Source: Microlunatus endophyticus
GTDB taxonomy: Bacteria; Actinomycetota; Actinomycetes; Propionibacteriales; Propionibacteriaceae
NCBI RefSeq assembly: GCF_014646195.1
Contig: NZ_BMMZ01000008.1
Location: 1 to 64,000, forward strand
Direction of reading: 5' to 3'
Length of the DNA stretch: 64,000 nucleotides
Shown: piece by piece, positions 44,284 through 53,431 of the stretch
Layout: each line of letters starts with the position of its first letter
How positions within the stretch are numbered: the first letter of the stretch is position 1
Made by a program: the position numbers and the translations under genes
The notes under the pieces: model-generated
What the model saw: the letters and a program-made list of their open reading frames with translations, nothing else
What the model was told of the DNA's origin: nothing
Database searches by the model: none

Positions 44284-44665
44284 TCCGCTCCCCAATCTCT
44301 CCAGATCGTCACGTCCCGCGACACTCTACAAATACGAGGCGCAGCAACGCGGGGCGCCGTTGGCGAATATTCCGCGAACGCGCAACCTCAACCTTTGATC
44401 TCCGGTACTCCCGCTCCACTAAATCCCGGCGTGTCGCACCCGCAACCTCAAACGTTGATCTTGCGACCAGGCCGTGGGCGCGGACCGGGACCAACGGGAG
44501 AAGGGCTCGGGAGCGGCACCCTTGTGAGCGCCCCAGCGCGAACCGATTGCGAGGTACGAAGCAATCGCCCCGGCAGCCGACTGAGGAGTCTCCACGCCCG
44601 GGGGTCGAGGGGGTCGTCCCCCCGAACGCAGGACCGCCACCCAGATCGCGGCAGCGGCACCCAGC
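44284..44665. repeat. Intergenic repeats between dnaN and gnd
   Basis: No gene is seen. Contains a 21-bp imperfect direct repeat, CGCAACCTCAA followed by a variant of CCTTTGATCT, at 44381-44401 and 44441-44461 (60-bp period), and the second inverted gnd-flanking element (44513-44623). Confidence 0.65.
44513..44623. repeat. Inverted-repeat partner flanking gnd, copy 2
   Basis: Contains CAGCGCGAACCGATTGCGAG, then ACGAAGCAATCG and GGGTCGAGGGGGTCGTCCCC, the reverse complement of copy 1 at 43074-43185 with scattered mismatches. Confidence 0.75.
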
Positions 44666-45826
44666 TCAACTCGGCAAACGCATGAGCATGATGACGTGGC
44701 GGTAGTCGCCGAGCGAGTCACCGTCGATCTCGTTCAGCCCGGTCAGCAGGCACGGCTTGCCTGGTGCGGTGAAAGCAAAATTCACGTACGGGGTGTCGAT
44801 CACGCCGAGCGCATCGAGCAGATAGGTCGGGTTGAAGCCCGCCGCATCCAGCGCCGGCTCGCCACCGCCGACCGGCTCGATGGTGGCCTCGATCGCTTCC
44901 GACGCCTGGGCCTGGTCACCCGTCGCCGCCTCGAGAGTGATGCTGCCGTCGCCGATCAGCATCCGCAGCGACGTGTTCCGTTCGGCGACCAACGCAACCC
45001 GCTTGGCGGCCGAGATCAGCTCGGCGGTGCTGACTCGAACGTTCAGGGCGGACTGGGTGTTCATGATGTGGCGGACCTTGGGGAATTCGCCGTCCAGCAG
45101 CCGGGTGGTGGTCTGCCGTACGCCGCCGGCCCCGTGGCCCTCGAAACCGATGATGCCGTCGCCGGCACCGCCCGAGGACAGGCTGAGGGTGATCTCGTCG
45201 CCGGCGGACATCGAACGGGCGGTGTCGGCCAGCACCCGGGCCGGGACCAGCGCCGCAGTCGAGATCTGCGGGCTGCCGGGATTCCAGTTCAGTTCCTTCA
45301 GCGCCATCCGGTAACGGTCGGTGGCCAGCAGCGACAGCGTGTCGCCCTCGATCTCCAGCCGCACGCCGGTGAAGACCGGCAGCAGCTCGTCCCGGCCGGC
45401 CGCCACGACGACTTGGCCGACGGCCTGGGCGAACGCCTCGCTGGGGACCGTGCCGGTCGCCTCAGGCATATCGGGCAGGCTCGGATAGTCGCCGACCGGC
45501 AGCGCTTGCAGCGTGAACCGCGCGCTGCCGCAGGTGATCTCCATTCGGGTCTCGTCGGAGACCAGGTCAACCGGCTTGTTGGGCAGGGACCGGGAGATAT
45601 CGGCCAGCAGCCGGCCCGAGACCAACGCCTGGCCTTCGTCACTGACCTGCGCGGCGACGTTGATCTGCGCCGAGGTCTCGTAGTCGAAGCTGGACAGGGT
45701 GACACCGGACTCGGAGGCAGTGACCAGCAGCCCGGCCAGGATCGGCACGCTCGGCCGGGTCGGCAGGCTGCGGGCCGCCCATTGCACGGCCTCGGCCAGC
45801 ACATCACGCTCAAGTCGGATCTTCAC
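44666..45826 (-). CDS. dnaN: DNA polymerase III beta sliding clamp
   Basis: The 386-residue protein has the three-domain clamp fold; segments include LAEAVQWAARSLPTRPSVPI, FTLQALPVGDYPSLP, LLATDRYRMALKEL and the C-terminal HVIMLMRLPS that typifies beta-clamps. GTG 45826 has GGAGG upstream; an ATG at 45844 lies before it. It confers processivity on the replicase. It is unusually separated from dnaA by five genes and oriC. Confidence 0.97.
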   Translation of the reverse strand: MKIRLERDVLAEAVQWAARSLPTRPSVPILAGLLVTASESGVTLSSFDYETSAQINVAAQVSDEGQALVSGRLLADISRSLPNKPVDLVSDETRMEITCGSARFTLQALPVGDYPSLPDMPEATGTVPSEAFAQAVGQVVVAAGRDELLPVFTGVRLEIEGDTLSLLATDRYRMALKELNWNPGSPQISTAALVPARVLADTARSMSAGDEITLSLSSGGAGDGIIGFEGHGAGGVRQTTTRLLDGEFPKVRHIMNTQSALNVRVSTAELISAAKRVALVAERNTSLRMLIGDGSITLEAATGDQAQASEAIEATIEPVGGGEPALDAAGFNPTYLLDALGVIDTPYVNFAFTAPGKPCLLTGLNEIDGDSLGDYRHVIMLMRLPS

Positions 45827-45961
45827 TCTGCCTCCTCGCCACACCCAGTCCGGGCCCGACGATCATACCGGCGAGCACTGACCCGGCGCATCGGCTGCGC
45901 CGGGCCGATGTGGACGGCACGTCCTGATGCTCGATCGGACCGCCCGGCAGGACGGGACCGC

Positions 45962-46981
45962 TCAACTGATGAAGTGCTCCGACCGGAGCCAGTCCTGCGC
46001 CACCTGGGTCGGCGACTGGCCGTCGACGTCGACCTGGGAGTTGAGATCGGTCATGGTCTTGTCGGTCAGCTTGGCGGCCAGCGGATCGACCAGCCTGCGA
46101 ACCTGCGGATACTTTCGCACGACTTCCTCGCGCCAGACGGCACAACCGTTGTAGGTGGGGAAGAAGTGCTGGTCGTCGGAGAGCACCGAGAGATTCAGCG
46201 CCGAGATCCGGCCGTCGGTGGTGTAGACCTCACCGAAGTTGCAGACGCCCTTGGCCGTCGCCGAGTAGATCGCGCCGGCGTCGAAGATCTTGACGTTCTT
46301 CTTCGGTACATCGGTGCCGTACTTGAGTCCGTACGCCTTCAGCATCGGCTGGAAACCGTCGCTCCGGCTGGCGAACTCGTCCTCCAGACAGAAGGTGCGA
46401 TCCTTGACCGGCAGCTTCTTCAGATCGGCCAGACTGCTCACCCCGAGCTTCTTGGCCGTCGCTGCCGTGGTCGCCATCCCATAGGTGTCGTTCATCGGCG
46501 ACGGGTCCGTCCAGACCAGCTTGTTCTCCTTGAGATCCCGGTCCCGGACCGCCACATACTGCTGATGGGGATCGCGGATCGGCTTGGATTCGCCCATATA
46601 GGTCAGCCACGCGGTTCCGGTGTACTCCCACTCGACGTCCACCTGGCCCGCCAGCTGGGCCTGGCGCGCGCTGGCACTGCCCGGGATGTTGGTCAAGTCC
46701 TCGACATCGGCGCCGGCTGATCGCAACAGGATCTCGACCATCTTGGCCAGCACCAACTGTTCGGTGAAGTTCTTGGAGCCGACACTGATGGTGGCTCCGT
46801 CCAGTCGCGGCACATCGGCCAGTTCGCCGGCCAGCTTGGCCGACGGGATGTAGCCGCCGGAGGTGCCCAGTCCGCAGGCACCCAGCGATGCCGCGATCGC
46901 AGTCACGACGACACCGGCGATGATCTTGAAGAGTGGTCGCGACTTGCTCAGCGGCCCTCGGATCGTGGTAGCCCTCCCCAT
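45962..46981 (-). CDS. Glycine betaine/choline-type substrate-binding lipoprotein (OpuC family)
   Basis: The 339-residue protein has a signal peptide with lipobox SLGACG (lipidated Cys about residue 36), then ISVGSKNFTEQLVLAKMVEI, the OpuAC/OsmF signature, VEWEYTGTAWLTYMG and EVYTTDGRISALNL. It delivers a compatible solute or quaternary amine to the permeases encoded just upstream. One base separates it from the permease stop, making it the last gene of the operon. Confidence 0.9.
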   Translation of the reverse strand: MGRATTIRGPLSKSRPLFKIIAGVVVTAIAASLGACGLGTSGGYIPSAKLAGELADVPRLDGATISVGSKNFTEQLVLAKMVEILLRSAGADVEDLTNIPGSASARQAQLAGQVDVEWEYTGTAWLTYMGESKPIRDPHQQYVAVRDRDLKENKLVWTDPSPMNDTYGMATTAATAKKLGVSSLADLKKLPVKDRTFCLEDEFASRSDGFQPMLKAYGLKYGTDVPKKNVKIFDAGAIYSATAKGVCNFGEVYTTDGRISALNLSVLSDDQHFFPTYNGCAVWREEVVRKYPQVRRLVDPLAAKLTDKTMTDLNSQVDVDGQSPTQVAQDWLRSEHFIS

Positions 46982-46982
46982 G

Positions 46983-47771
46983 TCAGCGGATTCCCTTCGG
47001 ACGGACGGCGTATTCCAGCAGTCGGCCGACCCAGTCGATGAGCAACGCCATCGAAGAGATCATCACGGCGCCGGTCAGCAGCACGCCGTTGCGGAACAGG
47101 CTCACCCCGGTCGTGATGTAGATGCCGAGGCCGCCGGCGTTGATGAACACGGCCAAGCTCGCGGTGCCGACCATCAGCACCAGGGCGGTCCGGATCCCCG
47201 CCAGGATCACCGGCACGGCCAGCGGGATCTCGATCCGCGCCAGGGCTGTGAAGGCTGACATGCCCATCCCACGCCCTGCCTCGACGAGAGTCCGGTCGAC
47301 TCCGTCGAGTCCGACGATCGTGTTGCGCAGCACCGGCAGGATCGCGTACACACCCAGGGCCAGAATCGCGGTCCAGAATCCGAAACCCAGCCACATCGCA
47401 GCCAGTACCAGCAGGCCGATCGACGGGGCCGCCTGGCCACCATTGGCGAAGGCGAGCACCGGACCGGAGAATCTCCGCAGTCCCGGCCGGGTCAGCGCGA
47501 TCCCGAGCGGGACAGCGATGATCATCACCAGCACCGTGCCGACGGCGGTCAGTTGTAGGTGCTGCCAGACGGCGGTGCCGAGGGCAGACCAGTTCATGGT
47601 CACCATCTCGGTCGAGTCGATAGCCGCGTTCAGTCGCCAGACCAGCCAGACCGCGAGCAGGATCGCTACGAAGATCGGGATGCCGAACAGTCCGATCGGC
47701 GGTCGGGACCGCTTCACCGAAGTCCGTTCCGCCGGGGCGGCCGGCGGTGCCGCTTGTTCGATGACAGCCAT
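46983..47771 (-). CDS. ABC transporter permease (OpuC-type)
   Basis: The 262-residue protein has about five to six helices and the EAA loop RTLVEAGRGMGMSAFTALAR, followed by IEIPLAVPVILAGIRTAL, as in betaine permeases of the BPD_transp_1 family. The start overlaps the ATPase stop by one base (ATG/TGA). It partners with the second permease at 49059-49700. Confidence 0.9.
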   Translation of the reverse strand: MAVIEQAAPPAAPAERTSVKRSRPPIGLFGIPIFVAILLAVWLVWRLNAAIDSTEMVTMNWSALGTAVWQHLQLTAVGTVLVMIIAVPLGIALTRPGLRRFSGPVLAFANGGQAAPSIGLLVLAAMWLGFGFWTAILALGVYAILPVLRNTIVGLDGVDRTLVEAGRGMGMSAFTALARIEIPLAVPVILAGIRTALVLMVGTASLAVFINAGGLGIYITTGVSLFRNGVLLTGAVMISSMALLIDWVGRLLEYAVRPKGIR

Positions 47772-49066
47772 CAGTCGGCAGCCTCCGGGTCCGGCGCCTC
47801 GTGGTCTTGCCCCAGTTGATCTTGCCCCAGTTGATCTTGTTGCTGTTGATCTTGTTGCTGTTGATCTTGTTGCTGTTGATCACGATCGGCCTGGGCCTGG
47901 CTGGTCGTCGCCATCATGTGATCGGTGACCGCGGTGAAGTCGATCACGCCGAGGTATTCGTCGCGGCGTCCGGTCACGATCGCACCGGCATGGTTGTCGG
48001 TGAGCATCGTGTCCAGGGCATCGTTGAGCGTCGCCCGGCGGTCGACGGTGAGGATGTGATCATCGCCGGGGTCGACGACTGTCTGCTGGTGCCGTAGTTC
48101 CCGCAGGAAGATCCAGTCGCGCGGCCGACGGCGATCGTCGAGGACGATCACCGCCTCGTCGCGTGCGGCCTGGGCACGATCCAGCACCTCGGCGGCCGGC
48201 TCTCCGACGGTCGCGGTGGTCGGCTTCCTCAGCTCAACGTCGCTGACCCGGCTCAGGCTCAGCTGCTTCAGCGACGAACCGGCGCCGACGAAGTCCGCGA
48301 CGAAGTCGTTGGCCGGGGCGGCGAGGATGTTCTCCGGAGTGTCGTACTGCTCGACATGGCCGCCCTCGGACAGCAGCAGGATCCGGTCACCCAGCTTGAT
48401 CGCCTCGTCGATGTCGTGCGTGACGCAGACGATCGTCTTGTGCAACTCCTCCTGGATGCTCAACAACTCGTCCTGTAGCCGTTGCCGGGTGATCGGGTCG
48501 ACGGCCCCGAAGGGCTCGTCCATCAAGATCACCGGCGGGTCGGCCGCAAGACCGCGGGCGACGCCGACCCGCTGCTGTTGGCCTCCGGATAGCTCGCGCG
48601 GGAACCGGCGCCGGTAGCGCGCAGGGTCCAGGCCGACCAGCTCGAGCAACTCGTCCACGCGCTCGGCGGTCCGTTTCTTGTCCCAGCTCAGCAGACCGGG
48701 CACCAGTGCGATGTTCTGGCCCACCGTCAGGTGCGGGAAGAGACTGCCGCCCTGGATGACGTAACCGATCTCGCGCCGGAGCTGATTCTCGTTGCGCCGG
48801 GTCGCGTCCTGGCCGCCGATCATGATCGTCCCGGCGCTCGGTTCGATCAGCCGGTTGATCATCTTGAGAGTGGTCGTCTTGCCGCAGCCGGACGGGCCGA
48901 TCAGGATCACGATCTCCCCCGGAGGGATGTGCAGGTCGAGCGGCTCGACGGCCGCCCGTCGCTGACCGGGATACCTCTTGGTGACGCCGATCAGATCGAT
49001 GGCGACTCCGGTGACGCCGTCGGCGCCTGCGGTGGACAGCTCGGACTGGGTCAGGGTGTCAGACAC
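47771..49066 (-). CDS. Glycine betaine/choline ABC transporter ATPase with CBS domains and Q-rich tail
   Basis: The roughly 431-residue protein has Walker A GPSGCGKTTTLKMINRL, Q-loop YVIQGGSLFPHLT, signature RELSGGQQQRVGVARGLAAD and Walker B VILMDEPFGAVDP, then a CBS pair (about residues 300-390) that senses ionic strength or c-di-AMP in OpuC systems. The C-terminal 40 residues are DQQQQ-repeats. GTG 49066 is preferred (GAGGGATCC upstream); it overlaps the upstream permease by 8 bp. Confidence 0.92.
   Translation of the reverse strand: MSDTLTQSELSTAGADGVTGVAIDLIGVTKRYPGQRRAAVEPLDLHIPPGEIVILIGPSGCGKTTTLKMINRLIEPSAGTIMIGGQDATRRNENQLRREIGYVIQGGSLFPHLTVGQNIALVPGLLSWDKKRTAERVDELLELVGLDPARYRRRFPRELSGGQQQRVGVARGLAADPPVILMDEPFGAVDPITRQRLQDELLSIQEELHKTIVCVTHDIDEAIKLGDRILLLSEGGHVEQYDTPENILAAPANDFVADFVGAGSSLKQLSLSRVSDVELRKPTTATVGEPAAEVLDRAQAARDEAVIVLDDRRRPRDWIFLRELRHQQTVVDPGDDHILTVDRRATLNDALDTMLTDNHAGAIVTGRRDEYLGVIDFTAVTDHMMATTSQAQADRDQQQQDQQQQDQQQQDQLGQDQLGQDHEAPDPEAAD
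47815..47882. repeat. 15-bp coding tandem repeats in the ABC ATPase tail
   Basis: About four to five copies of a 15-bp unit GTTGATCTTGTTGCT or its GTTGATCTTGCCCCA variant encode DQQQQ and DQLGQ pentapeptides. The unit length keeps the reading frame, so copy number can vary without frameshift. Confidence 0.8.
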
Positions 49067-49700
49067 GGATCCCTCTCGAGGTGGTTGCACGGGACAGCAG
49101 CACCAGCAGGCCGTCGACGATCAGGGCGATGATCACGACGCCGAGTGTTCCGGTGACGGCGGAGGCGACGGCGCCGGCTCCGCCGATGTTGCTGAGTCCG
49201 CTGAAGATGTAGGTACCGAGCCCCGGTCCCAGCACGTAGGCCGAGATCGCCGCGATGCCGAAAGACATCTGCATGGAGATCCGGATCCCCGCAAGGATGA
49301 CCGGCCAAGCGAGCGGCAACTGGATCCGGGCCAGGACTCGCGCCTGGCTCATGCCCATCCCGCGGGCTGACTCGACCAGGGAGGATTCGACCCCTTGCAG
49401 CCCGACGATCGCGTTGCGCAGGATGGGCAGCACGGCGTAGAAGCAGACCGCGATGAGCGCCGGCTGCCAGCCGATCCCGATCAGCGGGATCAGCACACCG
49501 AGCAGGGCGAACGACGGGATGGTCATCCCGATGGCGCTGATGGCATTGGCCACGCCGGCCAGCCGCGGAATCCGCAGGACCAGGACCGCCAGTGCGATGG
49601 CGATCACCGTCGCAATCACGACGGCCTGGATCACCAGGCTCGCGTGTTGGTAAGAGTTGTACAGGAGTTGGCCGGGTTGCTTCCTGATGAACTCCCACAT
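49059..49700 (-). CDS. ABC transporter permease (OpuC-type), first gene of the operon
   Basis: The 213-residue protein has helices and the EAA motif SSLVESARGMGMSQARVLAR with IQLPLAWPVILAGIRISM. ATG 49700 (MWEFIRKQP) is preferred; a TTG start at 49751 would add an Arg-rich 17-residue leader. The operon order is permease - ATPase - permease - binding protein, all overlapping or within one base. The promoter must lie in the oriC segment upstream. Confidence 0.88.
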   Translation of the reverse strand: MWEFIRKQPGQLLYNSYQHASLVIQAVVIATVIAIALAVLVLRIPRLAGVANAISAIGMTIPSFALLGVLIPLIGIGWQPALIAVCFYAVLPILRNAIVGLQGVESSLVESARGMGMSQARVLARIQLPLAWPVILAGIRISMQMSFGIAAISAYVLGPGLGTYIFSGLSNIGGAGAVASAVTGTLGVVIIALIVDGLLVLLSRATTSRGIRV

Positions 49701-49751
49701 ACGTCTACGCCGCCGCCTTCTTGGTTGTCGTGACCGCCGGAGGTCGGTCAA

Positions 49752-50227
49752 TCAGGCTTACAAGACCCGAGAGGAAACCACAGACGACGAAGAGTCGCGA
49801 ATCGTCGTTATCTCGCCGTTACATCGTTGGAGGGCAAACCTGCGTTGTCCACCGCGCACACCCCCGGTGATTTCGAGTCATTGGAATATAGATGAATTCG
49901 TAGTAGTCGTAGCTTCTGTGGAACCGGGGGATAACCGCCATCTCCCCTGGTCACGAGCTAGTTGGCCTTGCTGGATCCACTGTGGAGAACGGTGAACTAC
50001 ACGGGGAGGATTTCGGGACCTGCAGCGCACGTGGCCCGGCTCTGTCCCGATCGGGTCAACATCCTGGCCGCGTGTCGTCCACAGTTATCCACAACGTTCT
50101 CCCCAGCTGTGCGTAGCGGTCTTCGGCCGATTCCGCAAGCCTTGGTGGGCGTCCGAAACCGGCGTCGTTCCCGTGCCCGGTCTCCTACGGCGTGCGCAGC
50201 TGCCTATAGCTGCCTCTGTGGCTGGTT
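49752..50227. other. oriC: Probable chromosomal origin of replication (oriC)
   Basis: A non-coding 476-bp segment with a DnaA-box cluster: TTATCCACA at 50085-50093 (perfect), TCGTCCACA at 50075-50083, TGTGGAGAA at 49981-49989 (minus), TTGTCCACC at 49845-49853 and TGTGGAACC at 49916-49924 (minus, weaker). An AT-richer stretch around 49875-49915 could be the unwinding element. It lies between dnaA and dnaN as expected, although both flanks have acquired extra genes. Confidence 0.75.
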
Positions 50228-50827
50228 CTACCGGCGGTCCGGACGTCTCCGCGTCGCCGGCAGCGGCGAGCGTCGGCTGATCCGTAGCACGGCGGCCGGG
50301 TGCGGGGGTGCCGGCTCGAAGGCGGCCGCCGGAATGCGTCCGGTCACCTCACACCCGAACCGGTCCTGCCCGGGCCCCGGCACGCCACGACGCGCGACGT
50401 CGGTGACCAGCCGACGGCTCAGGATCAGATCGGCGGACAGTAGACGACTGCCGGGCTCGGTGAGCATCCGGATGATCGACTTGGCGAGCGACCAGGGCGG
50501 ATTCGCGACGACCTGGAACGGTCGCTGCGGCAGCCGGAAGTCGAGCAGGTCGAGCTCGATCACACGGACGGACTCGACAGCGGCGAAGCGTTGCCGAAGT
50601 TGATCAACCCGACCCGGATGCAGCTCGACCGCAAGCACCCGCGCCCCGGCCGTGGCCAGGGCGGTGGTGATCACACCGTCGCCGGCGCCAAGATCAACAA
50701 CGAGCTGCCCCGGACGTACTCCCGCGTCGATGACAAGTTCCTGCGCCCATTCACGGCGCAGCCGGTGCCATCCCCAGAATCTCTGCTGTGCCGGAGATCC
50801 CGGCCGTCGCTGCCGTGTCCCGGACAC
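50228..50827 (-). CDS. Erm/KsgA-like rRNA adenine N6-methyltransferase family protein
   Basis: The 199-residue protein has WAQELVIDAGVRPGQLVVDL and GAGDGVITTALATAG (motif I), AVELHPGRVDQL (motif II), VIELDLLDF and FQVVANPPWSLAKSII (motif IV, NPPW in place of NPPY/F), as in Erm and KsgA. It lacks the usual long N-terminal QNFL and most of the C-terminal lobe, so it is shorter than typical Erm (about 250 residues). It could methylate 23S rRNA A2058 (macrolide resistance) or another adenine. It lies between dnaA and oriC. Confidence 0.75.
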   Translation of the reverse strand: MSGTRQRRPGSPAQQRFWGWHRLRREWAQELVIDAGVRPGQLVVDLGAGDGVITTALATAGARVLAVELHPGRVDQLRQRFAAVESVRVIELDLLDFRLPQRPFQVVANPPWSLAKSIIRMLTEPGSRLLSADLILSRRLVTDVARRGVPGPGQDRFGCEVTGRIPAAAFEPAPPHPAAVLRISRRSPLPATRRRPDRR

Positions 50828-50956
50828 GACGCACCATGATCATGAAGTACGTCACCATGATGGCGACGGTAGATCATCCGCGCCGGAACCCGCGAACGGT
50901 TTTCTGCGGCAGGATCCCATTGGGCGAGCCCGCAGGTCGCGGTCAGCGGCAGAAGC

Positions 50957-52696
50957 TCAGCCTCTTGCGGCAGTCTGCTTGATACGGTTCGTCAGTTCGG
51001 TGACCTGGTTGTAGACGCTGCGCCGCTCCCCCATCAGGGTACGGATCTTGCGATCGGCGTGCATCACGGTGGTGTGATCGCGGCCGCCGAACTGCTGGCC
51101 GATCTTGGGCAGCGACAGGTCGGTCAGCTCACGGCACAGGTACATCGCGATCTGGCGCGCAGTCACCAGGACGTGCGTACGGCTCTGGCCGCACAGGTCG
51201 TCGATGCTCAGACCGAAATAGGACGCGACCTGACCCATGATCATCCCCGAGGTGATCTGCGCCTCGCCGCCCTCCGGAATCAGATCCTTCAGGACGACCT
51301 CCGCCAGGCCCATGTCGACCTGCTGCCGGTTCAGGCTGGCGAACGCCGTCACCCGGATCAGTGCGCCCTCGAGCTCGCGGATGTTGGTCTGGATCTTGGA
51401 GGCGATGAATTCCAGCACGTCCGGCCCGGCGGTGAGCCGCTCCTGGGCGGCCTTCTTGCGCAGGATCGCGATCCGGGTCTCCAGATCAGGCGGCTGGATG
51501 TCGGTGATCAGCCCCCACTCGAACCGGCTGCGCAGCCGGGCTTCCAGCGAGTCCAGCAGTTTCGGCGGCCGATCGGAGGTCATCACGATCTGCTTCTGGG
51601 CGTTGTGCAGCGTGTTGAAGGTGTGGAAGAACTCTTCCTGGGTCTGTTCCTTGCCCTCCAGGAACTGGATGTCGTCGACCAGCAGCACCTCGACGTCGCG
51701 GTACTTGCGGCGGAACTGATGGGTCTTGTTGTCGGTGATCGCGTTGATGAAGTCGTTGGTCAGCTCTTCGGTGGACACGTAGCGGACCCGGGCCCGGCTG
51801 AAGTAGTTGCGGACGTAGTGGCCGAGAGCGTGCAGCAGGTGGGTCTTGCCCAGCCCGGAGTCGCCGTAGATCATCAGCGGGTTGTACGCCTTGCCCGGTG
51901 ACTCGGCGACTGCGACGGCGGCGGCGTGGGCGAATCGGTTGGAGCTGCCGATGACGAACGTCTCGAATGAGTACTTGGGGTTGAGCCGCGAGTCGTCGCG
52001 CCGGCTCCGGTCGGTCGACTCTCGGTCTATTCCGTCACGGTACGGGTCGCTGCCCGGCGCGCTCGGGGAGAAGGTTCCCGCGGCCGGGGTCAGGTCGGAC
52101 AGGTCCGGGCGGTGCATTCCGTCCAGCAGGCCTTCGACCGGACTGTTCAGCGGATCGTCGACGGACGGGCCGTACTCGCTGCTGCGGAAGTCGCGCTGGG
52201 TGTAGGCCGGCTCGACGTAGTCGTCGTCGGGACGCAACCGCACGTCCAACGGTGCTTCCAGCGGCCGATCGGCGGGCGCCTCCTGCGGAGCGTCCACGCC
52301 GACGTCCGGAACCCGGTCCGGTGTCGTCCCCGGCGGTTGCTCGGCCAGCGCCTTGTCGACGATCACCGCCACCTTGGTCGGCTGTCCGAAGAATTCGGCC
52401 AGCACCGTCTCGATGGCTTCGCGGTACCGGGTCTCCAGACGTTCCCGGTTGAATTCCGACGGTACGGCGACCATCAAGGTGTGCTCGTGCAGCGTCAGCG
52501 GTTTGCTGTTGTTGAGCCAGATTCGTTGCTCGGGAGTCAACTCTTCTCGGACGCATCTCCAGGCTGTGCTCACCTGGTGGGCCAGATCCCGGGCCTCGGG
52601 TTGAAGGCCCTGGGCCTGAGGTGCCTGTTCCTGACGTTGGTCCGGTCGTCGGCCCAGGTCGTCGGCCCCGTCCTGATGCTGGGACTCCTCGGTCAC
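50957..52696 (-). CDS. dnaA: Chromosomal replication initiator DnaA
   Basis: The 579-residue protein has domain I ([20 protein letters not shown]), a long acidic/proline-rich domain II (about 110-250) typical of actinobacteria, an AAA+ domain III ([45 protein letters not shown]) and domain IV with the DnaA-box-binding [18 protein letters not shown] 52696 has GGAG six bases upstream; an upstream ATG (52765) is rejected. It initiates replication at oriC. Confidence 0.97.
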   Translation of the reverse strand: MTEESQHQDGADDLGRRPDQRQEQAPQAQGLQPEARDLAHQVSTAWRCVREELTPEQRIWLNNSKPLTLHEHTLMVAVPSEFNRERLETRYREAIETVLAEFFGQPTKVAVIVDKALAEQPPGTTPDRVPDVGVDAPQEAPADRPLEAPLDVRLRPDDDYVEPAYTQRDFRSSEYGPSVDDPLNSPVEGLLDGMHRPDLSDLTPAAGTFSPSAPGSDPYRDGIDRESTDRSRRDDSRLNPKYSFETFVIGSSNRFAHAAAVAVAESPGKAYNPLMIYGDSGLGKTHLLHALGHYVRNYFSRARVRYVSTEELTNDFINAITDNKTHQFRRKYRDVEVLLVDDIQFLEGKEQTQEEFFHTFNTLHNAQKQIVMTSDRPPKLLDSLEARLRSRFEWGLITDIQPPDLETRIAILRKKAAQERLTAGPDVLEFIASKIQTNIRELEGALIRVTAFASLNRQQVDMGLAEVVLKDLIPEGGEAQITSGMIMGQVASYFGLSIDDLCGQSRTHVLVTARQIAMYLCRELTDLSLPKIGQQFGGRDHTTVMHADRKIRTLMGERRSVYNQVTELTNRIKQTAARG

Positions 52697-53235
52697 TCGA
52701 TCTCCGCCTACGGCTTCCCGGTAGCTGTGGTGCCTGGGTCGGTTGCAGGTGCGAGAGTGCGGCACACCACCAGCAGCGACGGTCAGGCTTGGGTCAGGTC
52801 GGATGCCGGAGCATCCGAGGAAGCATCCATCGTCACCGATCGATGCATCCGGTCACTTTAGTTGTTTCCACACATCTGTCCACAGGCTGTGCACGGGCAG
52901 CGGAATCACGTCCGCCCATCTGCGACGAGGGGTGGGTCCGTACTCTGTGGGGCCTGCTTCTGACCTGACGTGCAAGGACAACCGGCAGACCGTGAACCTA
53001 GCAATCGAAGGTTCCAAGTCGCAAGAAACGCCGATAAAGTTCCGGCTGTTCCGGCGTGTCGCGTGGACAAGGCCCGACCCGGGCCTCAGTTTGACCCTGA
53101 CGGTGCCGTTGCGTACCGTAGACCGGTCAGAAGTTTGCCGCCTCGAACCTGACGAGGAAGCAGACCGCGACCCAGATTCCGCGCCTGGCACTCGGGCGAC
53201 GGTCCTACAGATGCAACCGAACGTCGGAGTAACCC
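52697..53235. promoter_or_regulatory. dnaA-rpmH divergent promoter region with DnaA boxes
   Basis: The non-coding segment holds CTGTCCACA (52876-52884), GTTTCCACA (52864-52872) and a weaker minus-strand box TGTGCACGG (52889-52897), clustered about 170 bp upstream of the dnaA start. They probably serve dnaA autoregulation or a second DnaA-binding locus. The rpmH promoter lies in the right part. Confidence 0.6.
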
Positions 53236-53373
53236 GTGAGCAAGCGCACTTTCCAGCCGAGCAACCGGCGCCGTAGCCGTACCCATGGTTTCCGTCACCG
53301 GATGCGCACCCGTGCCGGTCGCGCCGTCCTGGCCGCCCGCCGGCGCAAGGGTCGCGAGCGCCTGGCCGGCTGA
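53236..53373 (+). CDS. rpmH: 50S ribosomal protein L34
   Basis: The 45-residue protein reads [20 protein letters not shown] then [20 protein letters not shown], complete L34. The GTG start at 53236 has GGAG six bases upstream. It heads the rpmH-rnpA-yidD-yidC-jag-rsmG cluster. Confidence 0.97.
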   Translation: MSKRTFQPSNRRRSRTHGFRHRMRTRAGRAVLAARRRKGRERLAG

Positions 53374-53431
53374 CGCCTGCCAGTCGCGCCGTCCCGGACG
53401 AGATCACGAATCAGACAGTGGGTGATGTCCG

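Noticed and set aside
44696..46720. 674-residue plus-strand frame opposite dnaN and the binding-protein gene
   Set aside because: Antisense shadow; it crosses two real genes and a promoter gap.
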